Positions 27,080 to 36,750 of a stretch of DNA of 64,000 nt are shown one piece after another. Origin of the DNA: Gordonia aichiensis NBRC 108223 (GTDB taxonomy: Bacteria; Actinomycetota; Actinomycetes; Mycobacteriales; Mycobacteriaceae); the NCBI RefSeq assembly GCF_000332975.1, contig NZ_BANR01000021.1:43847-107846 (forward strand). Reading direction: 5' to 3'. The notes under the pieces were generated by a model. That model worked only from the letters and a program-made list of their open reading frames with translations, was not told where the DNA came from and did no database searches. Numbering within the stretch: the first letter of the stretch is position 1; each line of letters begins with the position of its first letter. The translations under genes and the position numbers were made by a program.

Positions 27080-28471
27080 GTGACCGGGACGTCGAACAGC
27101 GACTCGCAACTGACCACCCTGATCATCTTCGGTGCGACAGGCGATCTCACCAAACGTCTGCTGTTGCCCGCGCTCGGCCAGCTACTCGGTCTCGAACCAG
27201 ACCTGAATGTGCGTCTCGTCGGTGTCGGCCGGCACGACCTCACCGACGAGCAGTGGCGTGACAAGGTGCGAGAGGCTTTCGCTGAAGAGAGGTCCGACGC
27301 TGCTGATCGTCTCGCCGACGACACCGTCTACCGCCAGGGTGATCCGACGGTGTCCGACGATCTGAGCAGGATTCTCGGCGAGGCGCAGGGCAGACCGGTG
27401 CTGTACTTCGCGGTCCCGCCGTCGGTGACCCGCAAGGCGTGTGAGGCGCTGCGCGACGTCGACCTTCCGCCCGGAACCACTCTCGCGCCCGAGAAGCCGT
27501 TCGGCAGCGACGAGAAGAGTGCGCGTGAACTCAACGAATTGTTGCTTGAACTGGTCCCCGAGAACCAGATCTACCGCGTCGACCACTTCCTGGGGCAATC
27601 GGTGCTCCTCGACCTGCTCGGGGTACGACTCGCCAACCGCGTGTTCGAGCCGGTCTGGTCGGGGACACACATCGAGTCGGTGGTGATCCGTTACGACGAG
27701 AGTCTCGGACTCGAGGGCCGCGCGGGCTATTACGACGGCGTGGGTGCGATGCAGGACATGATGCAGAGTCATCTCCTGCAACTGCTGGCGGTGGTCGCGA
27801 TGGAACCGCCTGCCACCCTTGGCGAGCGCGACCTGCGCGACGCGATCGGTGCGGCATTGCGTTCGGTGTACCTGTGGGACGACGACCCGGTGACTGCGTC
27901 GCGACGAGCGCGCTACACCGCGGGCGAGGCAGGCGGTAAATCGTTGCCCGATTACGTCGACGAAGACGGCGTCGATCCAGCCAACAACACCGAGACGCTG
28001 GCCGAGGCCACCTTCGAGGTCCGCACGATGAGATGGCAGGGAGTGCCGTTCACGTTGCGTTCGGGCAAAGCGCTCGAGCCGGAGGCCAAAGAGATCGTCA
28101 TGACCTTCCGCCCGCTGCGGCACATCCCTGAGCAGTTCGAGGGTGAGGTCGAGAGGAACGTCCTGCGTTTCACCTTCGGCCACGACGCGATGTCGGTGAA
28201 GCTCAATGTGCATCGTGGGTCACATCCGTTCTCGCTCAAGACGGTTGACCTCGATGCCGACTTCGGCAACGCCTCGATGCGTGCGTACTCCGAGGTCTTG
28301 TCGGGCATCATCAAGGGTGATTCGACGCTGGCCGTACGCGGTGACGCGGCCGAAGAGTGTTGGCGCATCGTCGATCCCATTGTCGATGCGTGGCGCGCCG
28401 ACAAGGTGCCGATCGACGAGTATCAGGCGGGAAGTTCCGGTCCGGCGGACTGGCCCGAGTTGCCGCTGTAG
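27080..28471 (+). CDS. zwf: Glucose-6-phosphate dehydrogenase family protein, divergent paralogue
   Basis: A 463-residue G6PDH-family enzyme starting at GTG 27080 behind CGAGGAGGAAC. IIFGATGDLTKR is the dinucleotide loop, EKPFG carries the conserved Lys, and DMMQSHLLQ the catalytic His. The usual RIDHYLGKE motif, which binds the sugar phosphate, is RVDHFLGQS here (Asp168-Gln173): Tyr is Phe and Lys is Gln. It is also somewhat shorter than standard Zwf, and no opcA, tal or tkt genes adjoin. It may be a second isozyme or act on a different sugar. Divergent from the GH15 gene. Confidence 0.85.
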   Translation: MTGTSNSDSQLTTLIIFGATGDLTKRLLLPALGQLLGLEPDLNVRLVGVGRHDLTDEQWRDKVREAFAEERSDAADRLADDTVYRQGDPTVSDDLSRILGEAQGRPVLYFAVPPSVTRKACEALRDVDLPPGTTLAPEKPFGSDEKSARELNELLLELVPENQIYRVDHFLGQSVLLDLLGVRLANRVFEPVWSGTHIESVVIRYDESLGLEGRAGYYDGVGAMQDMMQSHLLQLLAVVAMEPPATLGERDLRDAIGAALRSVYLWDDDPVTASRRARYTAGEAGGKSLPDYVDEDGVDPANNTETLAEATFEVRTMRWQGVPFTLRSGKALEPEAKEIVMTFRPLRHIPEQFEGEVERNVLRFTFGHDAMSVKLNVHRGSHPFSLKTVDLDADFGNASMRAYSEVLSGIIKGDSTLAVRGDAAEECWRIVDPIVDAWRADKVPIDEYQAGSSGPADWPELPL

Positions 28472-28498
28472 CCGGAAGGATCAGGTGTAGATCGAATC

Positions 28499-28882
28499 AT
28501 GTTGCAGCAGTTGATGCGTGAGATGTTCAGCTCGATGGTCGAGGCGAAGGACATCTCCAAGGTCGAGGAGTACTACGACCCCGACTTCATGCTCTACACC
28601 AACGGGCAGGTGCAGGATTACGCTGCCTTTCGTGCGGGCCACGAGCGTGTCTATCCCACCGGCATCTCCTACTCGGTCCGCTACGACGACGACACCTGGG
28701 TGGAGAACGGTGATCGCCTTGCCGGGCGGGTGTGGATCACCACGAGCCGCCCGGGCGAAGAGCCCACAGAGATCGAGGTCATGTTGATCGCGCAGTTCCG
28801 CGGCGGTCGAATTCTGCGGCTGTGGGAGCTCACCTGGCCTGACTGGTCGAACATGAAAGCGTTCGAGTCCTACGACGGGTGA
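28499..28882 (+). CDS. NTF2-like/SnoaL-type protein
   Basis: A 127-residue NTF2-like protein. The N-terminal helix MREMFSSMVEAKDISKVEEYY leads into YDPDFMLYTNG, and IAQFRGGRILRLWELTWPDW is the typical last strand pair. It lies 27 bp after the G6PDH paralogue and overlaps the SRPBCC gene by 4 bp, so all three are probably one operon. A role in pairing with the dehydrogenase is only a guess. Confidence 0.8.
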   Translation: MLQQLMREMFSSMVEAKDISKVEEYYDPDFMLYTNGQVQDYAAFRAGHERVYPTGISYSVRYDDDTWVENGDRLAGRVWITTSRPGEEPTEIEVMLIAQFRGGRILRLWELTWPDWSNMKAFESYDG

Positions 28883-29433
28883 TGTCGTGGTGGTCTCCCG
28901 CCGGTGTCCCGCGCGCTAGCCTCGATGTCGTGGCCTTTCTGCGTATTCCGACGACCGTTCGACGCGCTGTCGCCGATGTCACCGTCTCTTTCGACGCCTC
29001 TCCCGACGAGGCCTTCGATTACCTCGCCGACCCACGCAATCGGCCGCAGTGGCAGGCGAGTCTGCGCGCAATCACCGATGTGATGCCGTTGGGCGATCAT
29101 CCCGGTGACGTCGGAACGTCGTGGACCGATGTCACTGTGGTCCCCGGTGTGCGGCCACGGATGGAGGTCGTCGGGAGCGACCGGCCGCAGCGGTGGGTCG
29201 AGATCGGTCAGTGGCGATTTGTCGACGCGGCGCTGGTCCTGACGATCGAGCGGGCTTCCGACGGCTCGACGACCGTTGGCGCGCGGGCCGTGTTCACGCT
29301 TCCACTCGTGCTCGCGCCGGTGTTCGTGCCACTCGCGGTCGTCGTACCGTCGGCTGTCCGCGTCGATCTACGCGCTGCGGCAGCGGCGATCACCGCGCAT
29401 CGTGAAGGGCGTCCCGCTGCTCAGGGAACCTGA
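28879..29433 (+). CDS. SRPBCC (START/polyketide-cyclase-like) protein
   Basis: About 184 residues with an SRPBCC ligand-binding fold: VSFDASPDEAFDYLADPRNRPQW at the start and RWVEIGQWRFVDAALVLTIE in the middle strands. A hydrophobic stretch near the C-terminus (VLAPVFVPLAVVVPSAV) may be a membrane or packing helix. The start is GTG 28879 or ATG 28882, overlapping the previous stop; GTG 28930 is possible. Such proteins bind lipids or aromatic compounds. The 3' end overlaps the convergent secreted-protein gene by 13 bp. Confidence 0.77.
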   Translation: MMSWWSPAGVPRASLDVVAFLRIPTTVRRAVADVTVSFDASPDEAFDYLADPRNRPQWQASLRAITDVMPLGDHPGDVGTSWTDVTVVPGVRPRMEVVGSDRPQRWVEIGQWRFVDAALVLTIERASDGSTTVGARAVFTLPLVLAPVFVPLAVVVPSAVRVDLRAAAAAITAHREGRPAAQGT

Positions 29434-29975
29434 ATGGCGTTGAGTCCTGGGATCACACTGATGACCTGGGGTGCGGCTTTCCACTGCTCGCGCAGGACGC
29501 TGACGGTCGCGACGACCGGACCGGAACCGGTCTGGGCGACCGCGGACGTCGAGAGCTTCGCGGGTGTACCCGATACCGCATGGTTGGGCAGTCGCCAGTG
29601 CCGCAGGATCACGATGCCCCGCTTTCCCGTCTGCAGGTTCTGCCACGAGATCGAGAGGAATCGGTACGCGTACTGGTCGTGGTATCCCGCCGGAGACGGC
29701 ACGGAGAAGGTCACGGCTGCGGGCGGGGGCGGGTACTGCAGCGTGCGCGGCGCCGGCCGGGCGACGACTGTCACCGGGTGAAACGAACCACCGGGAACGC
29801 TCGCGGGGCCCGCCTCGACGCCACCGATCGCTGGCACAGCGAAGGTGAGTACCTCGGACCGCGCAGCAGCGCCGGGTGCGGCACTCGCCATGGCGGGCTC
29901 GCTGACCAGTGACAACGCGGTCAGAGTCAGCGCGGTGACGACTGCGGTCAGTAGTCGTCGAACGGTGGTGGTCAT
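29421..29975 (-). CDS. Secreted protein of unknown function
   Basis: A 184-residue exported protein. The ATG at 29975 follows GAAGGAG and begins a Sec signal peptide (RRLLTAVVTALTLTALSLV, cleavage probably near AMASAAPG). The mature part is beta-rich, with Pro-rich linkers and two Trp-containing strands (LSISWQNLQTGKRGIVILRHW). No domain was recognised. The look is of a small immunoglobulin-like or MPT-type actinobacterial envelope protein. It is divergent from the MFS gene. Confidence 0.7.
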   Translation of the reverse strand: MTTTVRRLLTAVVTALTLTALSLVSEPAMASAAPGAAARSEVLTFAVPAIGGVEAGPASVPGGSFHPVTVVARPAPRTLQYPPPPAAVTFSVPSPAGYHDQYAYRFLSISWQNLQTGKRGIVILRHWRLPNHAVSGTPAKLSTSAVAQTGSGPVVATVSVLREQWKAAPQVISVIPGLNAIQVP

Positions 29976-30129
29976 CGTCGACTCCTTCGGAGGATTCGGG
30001 CAAGGTACTGGTGGGTCGGGGTCAAAACTCGATACCGGACGGGCAGCACATGGTGGCAACCGGACCGCGGATGGAGCATCGTGGGCACTGGTGATGGCGC
30101 TGACTTGATCCTGACCACTGCACCACGAC

Positions 30130-31623
30130 ATGCGAGAAACGGGCAACCATATGACTCCCGCAGCATCTGATGACGGAACGCCCGGCGTCAGCGCGTCGTC
30201 GGCGAAGGGGCGCTGGTTGATCGCCTCGGCCGTACTCGGGTCGGGTGTTGCTTTCCTGGACGGCACCGTCGTCAACGTCGCACTGCCGACCATCTCGCGT
30301 GACCTCGACACGGGACTCGCCGGACAGCAGTGGGTTGTCGACGGCTACATGCTGACCCTGAGCGCGTTGCTCCTCACCGGCGGCGTTGCAGGTGATAGGT
30401 ACGGTCGCAGGGCGATATTCGTCGGCGGGTTGATCGTCTTCGCGGTCGCGTCGATCGCGTGCGGTCTGGCCCCGACGATCGAATGGCTCGTCGTGGCCCG
30501 TCTGGTGCAGGGCGTCGCGGCGGCCGCGCTAGTGCCCGGCAGTCTGGCTCTGGTCAACGCGGGTATCCGGGAAGAGGAACGCGGACAGGCCGTCGGACTA
30601 TGGGCCGGAATGTCGGGAGCGACGAGCGCACTGGGGCCGTTCGTCGGAGGCTGGCTCGTCGACGCCGCGTCGTGGCGGTGGGTGTTCTTCCTGAGCGTGC
30701 CGATCGCGCTCGCCGCGGCGACGATCACGCTCCGGCACGTCGACGAATCGAAGGAACCCGCGGTGGAAAGTCGCCCGGATATCGCGGGGGCGGTGACGAT
30801 CACGCTCGGACTCGCAGGGGTGATCGTCGCGCTGATCGAAGGGCCGTCGCGCGGGTGGACGTCGTGGATCATCGCCATCGGCATCGCAGGCGTTGTGCTT
30901 CTGGCGGTGTTCGTGCTGATCGAACTCCGCTCGCCTGCACCACTACTCGAGCTGTCGATGTTCCGGTCGGCGCAGTTCACCGGAGCCAACGCCACCACTC
31001 TGCTCGTGTACGCGGCGCTCGGCGGGGCGCTGTTTCTGGTTGCGCTGCAACTGCAACAGAGTCTGGGGTACTCGGCGCTCGAAGCCGGGGCCGCGATGGT
31101 GCCGAGCACCGTCGTGATGCTGTTCGGATCGTCGTTGTCGGGACGGATCGCGCAGAAGACCGGCCCACGCATTCCGATGACCGTCGGTCCGATCGTCGCT
31201 GCCGTCGGGCTCGCGCTCATGGCGCGGATCGTGCCCGGCGCGAGTTATCTCGGGGCCGTGTTACCCGCGGTTCTGCTGTTCGGGATAGGGATGACCATTA
31301 CCGTTGCCCCGCTCACGGCCGCGGCTCTCGCCGCCGTCGACGATGCGCACGCGGGCGCGGCGTCTGGCGTCAACAACGCGGTGTCGCGGATCGCGGGATT
31401 ACTTGCCGTCGCGGTACTTCCGGCGGTGGCGGGCATCAGCGCGGGGCCCGGTCAGCCGTTGGGTCACGGGTTCACGACGGCGATGCTGATCTCGGCGGTG
31501 TGCTGTGCGCTCGGCGGAGTCGTCGCCGCGGTCACCATCCGGTCGGGCACGGGCTTCCGACCGCAGGTGACGCCTACCATGAACGCCGCGTGTCAGGACC
31601 CGGCGACGCGGGTCGGGTCATGA
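30130..31623 (+). CDS. MFS drug exporter, DHA2 (EmrB/QacA) type, 14 helices
   Basis: A 497-residue proton-coupled exporter with about 14 hydrophobic helices. FLDGTVVNVALPTI (helix 1), GDRYGRRAIF (loop 2-3) and RLVQGVAAAALVPGSLALV (motif C region) are typical DHA2 signatures. The start is ATG 30130 or 30151; neither has a strong ribosome-binding site. Substrates may be dyes, quaternary compounds or antibiotics. No regulator gene adjoins. Confidence 0.93.
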   Translation: MRETGNHMTPAASDDGTPGVSASSAKGRWLIASAVLGSGVAFLDGTVVNVALPTISRDLDTGLAGQQWVVDGYMLTLSALLLTGGVAGDRYGRRAIFVGGLIVFAVASIACGLAPTIEWLVVARLVQGVAAAALVPGSLALVNAGIREEERGQAVGLWAGMSGATSALGPFVGGWLVDAASWRWVFFLSVPIALAAATITLRHVDESKEPAVESRPDIAGAVTITLGLAGVIVALIEGPSRGWTSWIIAIGIAGVVLLAVFVLIELRSPAPLLELSMFRSAQFTGANATTLLVYAALGGALFLVALQLQQSLGYSALEAGAAMVPSTVVMLFGSSLSGRIAQKTGPRIPMTVGPIVAAVGLALMARIVPGASYLGAVLPAVLLFGIGMTITVAPLTAAALAAVDDAHAGAASGVNNAVSRIAGLLAVAVLPAVAGISAGPGQPLGHGFTTAMLISAVCCALGGVVAAVTIRSGTGFRPQVTPTMNAACQDPATRVGS

Positions 31624-31689
31624 GGCCGGACAGACGGAGCACGCACGGCACGATGTAGGCCATGGAACCGTCCATCAAGGGAGGAATCG

Positions 31690-32520
31690 TTGTCCATCCA
31701 GCGGAGGGTGCAGGAACTCGTGCAGCGTCGCAGCTTCGTCCCGGGAGTTGTCGACGCCGCACTGAGCGGGCAGGGCAGAAGCGTGGCCGATCTGACAGTC
31801 GTGATCACGGGCGCGTCTGCGGGGATCGGGCGAGAAGCTGCACGGCAACTCGCGGTGCGCGGTGCGCGCGTGATCGGGGTGGCACGCAACGAACAGGCAT
31901 TGGCGTCCCTGGCAGAGGAAGTCGGCTGTGAGTATCGCGTCTGCGACCTGTCGGACGAGGCTGCGGTCGCAGCGCTCGTCGACGACCTGACGGGTGAGCA
32001 GATCGACGTGCTGGTCAACAACGCGGGCCATTCGATTCGACGCACGATCGTCAGCTCGACCGATCGGTTCCACGACTACCAACGCACTATTCGCCTCAAC
32101 TATCTTGCCGCCGTGCAACTCTCGCTGGGATTGCTGCCCGGCATGATGGAGCGCGACGGTGGTCAGTTCGTGAACGTGTGCACCTGGGCGTTGCACGCGA
32201 ACACCTTTCCACGGTTCTCCGCGTACGCAGCATCGAAGAGTGCGCTTGCGATCTTCGGGCGTAGTCTCAATGCTGAACAGGCAGAGGGCGTTCGGGCTAC
32301 CAACGTCTACTTTCCGCTGGTTCGGACCGAGATGATCGCTCCGACAGCCGAATACGACGACATCGGTGCGCTCGACGTCGATGAGGCGGCGCGGTGGATT
32401 CTGCGCGCCATCACCCACCGGCCAGAGGAGGTATCGCCCGCGGTGGTCCGCTATCTGCTGCCGGTCATCGACCTCGTGTCACCGCGGATGTCGGATCGGA
32501 CGATCGCGGCGATCACGTGA
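31690..32520 (+). CDS. Short-chain dehydrogenase/reductase
   Basis: A 276-residue SDR similar to the reductase part of actinobacterial fatty acyl-CoA/ketone reductases. The cofactor loop is VVITGASAGIGREAA, then VNNAGHSI, then SAYAASKSAL (Tyr, Lys). The Ser normally found before Tyr is replaced in the segment NVCTWALHANTFPRF. RTEMIAPTAEYDD closes the substrate loop. The start is TTG 31690 behind GGGAGGA. It is convergent with the frameshifted crotonase. An N-terminal amphipathic segment before the domain may contact membrane. Confidence 0.86.
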   Translation: MSIQRRVQELVQRRSFVPGVVDAALSGQGRSVADLTVVITGASAGIGREAARQLAVRGARVIGVARNEQALASLAEEVGCEYRVCDLSDEAAVAALVDDLTGEQIDVLVNNAGHSIRRTIVSSTDRFHDYQRTIRLNYLAAVQLSLGLLPGMMERDGGQFVNVCTWALHANTFPRFSAYAASKSALAIFGRSLNAEQAEGVRATNVYFPLVRTEMIAPTAEYDDIGALDVDEAARWILRAITHRPEEVSPAVVRYLLPVIDLVSPRMSDRTIAAIT

Positions 32521-32534
32521 GTGGCGGGCGCAGT

Positions 32535-33358
32535 TCAGCGGCCGGTGAACTGCGCCTCCCGTCGTTCGACGAAGGATGCCATCCCCTCGGCGCAGTCCGC
32601 CGTCCCGAACAGTGCCGCGATGTCGGGATGGAGGCGGGCGATCGCTGCGTCATCACCCTGTGTCGCGGCGACTGTCGCCGACCGTAGCGTCGCCTGGACT
32701 CCGAGGGGAGCCGACTTCGTGGTGATCGTCTCGGCCAGTCTCATCGCGCTGTCGAGGGCATCGGCGCGGTCGGTGGCCACCTGCTGGATCAGCCCCAGCC
32801 GGTACGCCTCGGCCGCGTCGAACTCGTCACCGGTCAGTACCCACCGCATTGCGTTGCACCAACCCGCGACACGCGGAAAGCGTAGGGTCGCACCGCCGAA
32901 CGGATAGATGCCGCGTCGAACCTCCGACTGTGCGAACCGGGAATCGGCTGCAGCGACGGCGATGTCGGCTGCGAGTAGTAGCTCGATTCCCAGTGTCATC
33001 ACCCAGCCGTGAGCTGCTGCGATCAGTGGCGTGGTCCACGGGCGTCGAGCCTCCAGGGATCTCGATGTCCCTCGGGGATCGTGAGCGAGCCTTGCGCGAG
33101 ATCGGGGCCGACGTCGAGGAGGTAGAGCCCGGCTGTGAAGGTGTCGCCGTGCGCGAAGAGCACCCCGCACCAGAGGTCGTCGTCGTTCTCCAACTGTCCG
33201 TAGGCCGCCGATAGCTCGGTGATCAGCCGCTTGTCGAAGGCGTTACGTTTGGCCGGCCGGTTGAGGCCGATCAGCAGGATGTGGCCGTCACGTTCGACGG
33301 TCACGGTCGGTTCCCTACTGGTGGTCGCGGCGTCCTGACCTGTTCCGTTGTGTGTCAT
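32535..33358 (-). pseudogene. Enoyl-CoA hydratase/isomerase (crotonase), frameshifted
   Basis: A crotonase gene read in two frames. The N-terminal part (from 33358) has ILLIGLNRPAKRNAFDKRL and FAHGDTFTAGLYLLDV, then leaves frame after HRDPWRLD. The C-terminal part continues in another frame as RPWTTPLIAAAHGW, ELLLAADIAVAAADS and GIYPFGGATLRFPR through to 32535. The break lies at about 33040-33047. Joined, the protein would be about 270 residues, normal for the family, with no other lesions. It is either a recent pseudogene or a sequencing error. The domain order and both catalytic loops are otherwise intact. Confidence 0.8.
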
Positions 33359-33752
33359 GCGGTTTGTCCTGTCGAGTCGAAGGTGATGCGTACGCTGATC
33401 GCGTCGCTCTGGAGTGCTGCGAATCCGGCCGAGACCAATGGAGCCAACAGAGGGTTGGTGGCAAAGCTGCGAATACGTGCTCGCACGTCGCGGGCGGCTA
33501 TCGATCAGCAGGGCCGAGCGCGGCTACAAACGTGGGCTCAATCGCTGAATGTGGCTGCTGCAGCACACATATCCTCACAATCGACCCACATCTGGAAGTC
33601 CTTCATCACAAACAACTCGTCGCCGTGGAGCGGCGCGGTTGCCGCTGCGCGATTGTCGTTTGCGAACCGGGGATCTCGATCCAACTTCTTGTCGGTGGCT
33701 GGCCGTAACATAGGATCAAACGTTCGATCCAGTCGCCGGGAGGGGGTGTGGG
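33359..33752. other. Intergenic region with one palindromic repeat copy
   Basis: About 390 bp between the divergent starts of the crotonase and the DUF222 gene. It contains palindromic repeat copy 1 (33532-33591). GGGAGGGGGTG precedes the DUF222 GTG start. No gene is seen. Confidence 0.6.
33532..33591. repeat. Palindromic intergenic repeat, copy 1
   Basis: A 60-bp imperfect palindrome centred on GCTGCTGCAGC. Aligned without gaps to 36571-36630 it matches at 42 of 60 positions. The inner arms ATGTGGCTGC and GCAGCACACAT pair almost fully, and the outer ends GTGGG and CCCAC pair. Confidence 0.75.
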
Positions 33753-35665
33753 GTGTCGATCGAATCGGTGGGACCGGGCGCAGATTTTGGTGCGGGAGAA
33801 GATGATTCGACGTCCGATGCTGATCTGTCGGATTGGGCAACAGGCGTGCCTACAGCTTTGCTCGGTGGAATCGATCCGGCGGCTCCGGATGCTTCGGACA
33901 CGGTCGCGGTGTTGGAGGGTCTGACCCGGTTACGTTGTGGTGAGGCGTTTGTGGTGTGGGCGCGATATCAGTCGATCGGGGTCCTCTATGACCGCCTGGT
34001 GGTCGAGCGTGCCGAGGCTGATGGGCTGATCGTGGATGGTTTCTCCGATGCCGCAGCACGCATTTCGGGAATCTTCGCGGTATCGCGGTCGCAAGCTGAA
34101 CGCATGATCGACGAGGCGATCGTGTTGCGTGATGATCTGCCGCAGGTGTTTGGCTGTCTGCGTGAGGGGATCGTGTCGATCGACCAAGCGCGGCTGGTGA
34201 TCTCACGCACCGACCTGGTCCGTGGACCGGGCACCCCGCCAGAGGTGGTGGCGGCCGTGGATGAGCAGATCGCGACCACGCTGCGCACGCGGCGCGGGTC
34301 ATGGAAACGGCCCCGCCTGCGCGACATGGTTGATCGGATCGTGTTCCGCCAGGATCCGGATGCGGTGCGTGAACGCCGCGAGCGTGCGTTGGACAAACGA
34401 GGTGTGTTCACCGACAACTGTGGTGACGGGGTTGGGGAGATCACCGCGGTGATGTCGGCGGAGAACGTGCAAGTAGCGGTCGCTGCGGTACGACGCCTGG
34501 CCGACGCGGTATGTGACGGTGATGGTCGGACGCGTCAGCAACGCGCCTCGGATGCGATGTTCGCGCTGCTCTCGGGGTCCCGGTTCGAATGCGCCTGCGG
34601 CAGCATCGAGTGCACCGCGGCGATTCCCGAACCGGGCACGGTACCGCCGGCTGATCCGCGGTTCGTCATCCACGTCGTGTGCAATGAGGCCGCACTCACC
34701 GCGCCCGAAGTACTCTCCAGCACAGCCGAACCCGCCGACAGCACAGAGTCGCGCGTCGAAAGCTCCGCCGAGACATCCGATCCCGCCGCCGGCGCCGCGG
34801 GTTCGATGCCGGGTACCGGCGACGGGGTGGGGATCGGCGCGGATTCGGTTGACGACACCGACGCCGGTAGTGGCGAGACGTTCGATGCGGGGACCGATGC
34901 CGACGATGGGCCGGGCACCTGGACGGTGCGGGTCGACCGTCCGCGCCCGGACGTGTCGCCCGAGGCTGTGCCGGTGGGGTTCATGGATGGGTACGGCATC
35001 ATCTCCGCCGAGCACGTGCGAGATGTCGCCGCGCGCCCGGACGCGGTGATCCACCGGGTCGTGCCGATCAACACGCCTGAGAACGCTGACGGCACCTTCA
35101 CCCTGCCCGCACACGGCGTCGACCCGTACCGGCCGTCGACAGCGTTGGATGAAGCGGTGCGATGTCGCGACGGCTACTGTGTCGATCCCGGCTGCAGTCG
35201 TTCGGCGTGGACTGCTGACAACGATCATGTCGCCGAGTACGACCACCACAATCCGGATGCTGGTGGGCCACCAGTTACGAGAATCTCAACACGAAATGCC
35301 GGTACGGGCACATCCAGAAAACGTTCGGCAACTGGGTCGATGACCAGTACCGCGACCCGGCCACCGGCCGACTGGTCACCGACTATGTGACGCCTGAAGG
35401 GGTCGTCATTCCCGGTGACGCCGAAACCTTCGAAGACACCTTCCCCGGACTACGCCGACTCCGCTTCACCCCACCAACCACCGGCGATCCACCACCCCGA
35501 CCACCAGCAACCTCATCGCCGCAGGCCTCACCGCGCCCCCGGACACGCGCGGCGAACAAACACGCCCGCCGCCGCGCCGAACGACGCCGCAACCGCCAAC
35601 GCCGCCTCACCCGCGAAGCGCAGCGGCTCCTGATCGTCGACGACGTCGGGCCACCTCCGTTCTGA
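33753..35665 (+). pseudogene. DUF222/HNH endonuclease (13E12 family), frameshifted
   Basis: A 13E12-type gene starting at GTG 33753. It has the helical DUF222 domain (about 40-300), a Gly/Asp/Ser-rich spacer, and an HNH region starting CVDPGCSRSAWTADNDHVAEYD. The frame breaks in GGGCCACCAGTTACGAG (about 35267-35273): one extra C would restore GPTSYENLN, then CRYGHIQKTFGNW and the long basic tail ending at 35665. The unshifted frame ends at 35390 in unrelated sequence. The loss removes the final HNH His region. It is a fresh lesion or a sequencing error. These genes are repeated in mycobacterial genomes and one copy serves as a phage attachment region. Confidence 0.85.
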
Positions 35666-35732
35666 AAGTGATCTGCGGTGTCGCGGTGCTGTTCATCGTG
35701 CCGCCATCCGGATCAGGGTTTCGCCTTGAGGA

Positions 35733-36206
35733 TCACCAGAGGTCGTAGCTCACGTTGACGTTGGGGTAGCCGGTGGCGATGTCGGGTTGGTTGATGAAGT
35801 AGTGGCCTCCACCAGAGGTGCCGGTCATGTCCGTGTTGACGTCGCCTCGGACGTTCTCGAGGTTGTACGTCGCAGTCGGACCGAAGGCGCCGACTCGGTA
35901 GTTGACGAACACGCTCTCGTAGCTGCTGTTGGGCGCGACGCTCACGACCGTCTCCGACGCTCCGGGTGCCAGTACGCGCGCGGGTGCCTGGACCCAGTTG
36001 CCGGTACCGGGGGTTGCCGAGACGAGCCATTCGGTCTTGTCGGTGTGGTTGGTGAGCGTCATGGCGACAGTGGGCTCGCCAGGGTGGGTGACCGGCAGCG
36101 TGCCCGCGTTGGCGAGCCCGGCTCCGCCCGCGGCGAGTGCTCCGGCGATACCGAGCCCTGCGATGGCGGCGAGGGTGCGGGTCTTGACGTTCTTCGAGAT
36201 GGTCAT
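35733..36206 (-). CDS. Small secreted protein of unknown function
   Basis: A 157-residue exported protein. The ATG at 36206 follows TCGGAGGAGACACG and opens a long signal peptide ending near GLANAG. The mature part is about 120 residues, rich in Gly, Thr, Val and Asn, with strands such as EPTVAMTLTNHTDKTEW and VFVNYRVGAFGPTATYNLE; this resembles a small beta-sandwich. No Cys residues. It lies between the two palindromic repeat copies. No family recognised. Confidence 0.72.
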   Translation of the reverse strand: MTISKNVKTRTLAAIAGLGIAGALAAGGAGLANAGTLPVTHPGEPTVAMTLTNHTDKTEWLVSATPGTGNWVQAPARVLAPGASETVVSVAPNSSYESVFVNYRVGAFGPTATYNLENVRGDVNTDMTGTSGGGHYFINQPDIATGYPNVNVSYDLW

Positions 36207-36564
36207 CGTGTCTCCTCCGAGTGTCGTCCGGTCCCGGTCGGGGCTGGGCGGGTTGTTTCTGACACCAATGACTCTGCCGCTCATCAGGGGCGACGACCTT
36301 CCGCCGGCCGGGTGGTGGGGCGGTTGATCGTGAGGTCCGCCGATCGGGGGATACGCGGGACACGTCAGGGGCGACCGGGCCACCACTTCGGTTAACGAAC
36401 CACCAGCCGTGCAAGCGTTGTCACTCGGCCGTTTCCATAGTTGTTCATTGCCTCCGGCGGGTGCAGTCACTGCAGTTCCTGACCGACTATTCGTGAACGC
36501 CGGCACATCGGAATAGTTCGCGCGGGATCACCGTCGACGCGCCACAACCTAGATGTGCTCTGTT

Positions 36565-36634
36565 CTGAATGTGTGTCCAATCGAAGGATGTGGGCGTTGC
36601 AGCATCCACATCCTTCGATACGACACACATTCAG
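36565..36634. repeat. Palindromic intergenic repeat, copy 2 (29-bp stem)
   Basis: Two arms of 29 bp (36565-36593 and 36606-36634) differ at only two positions when folded; the loop is 12 bases. It is related to copy 1 at 33532. No U-tract follows, so it is more likely a mobile or regulatory hairpin than a simple terminator. Confidence 0.85.
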
Positions 36635-36750
36635 CCCAGGGGTGCCGCCTCCTCGATCCAGAGGGCCCTGCCGAGCACCCGGCGACACACCGGCGCCGCA
36701 ATGTTCACCCCCGGCGAAATATGCCCGGGAACAAACATCCGGCCACGAGG

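Noticed and set aside
36467..36688. Small Cys/His-containing peptide frames across the hairpin before lon
   Set aside because: The frames read alike on both strands because the DNA is palindromic; no ribosome-binding site.
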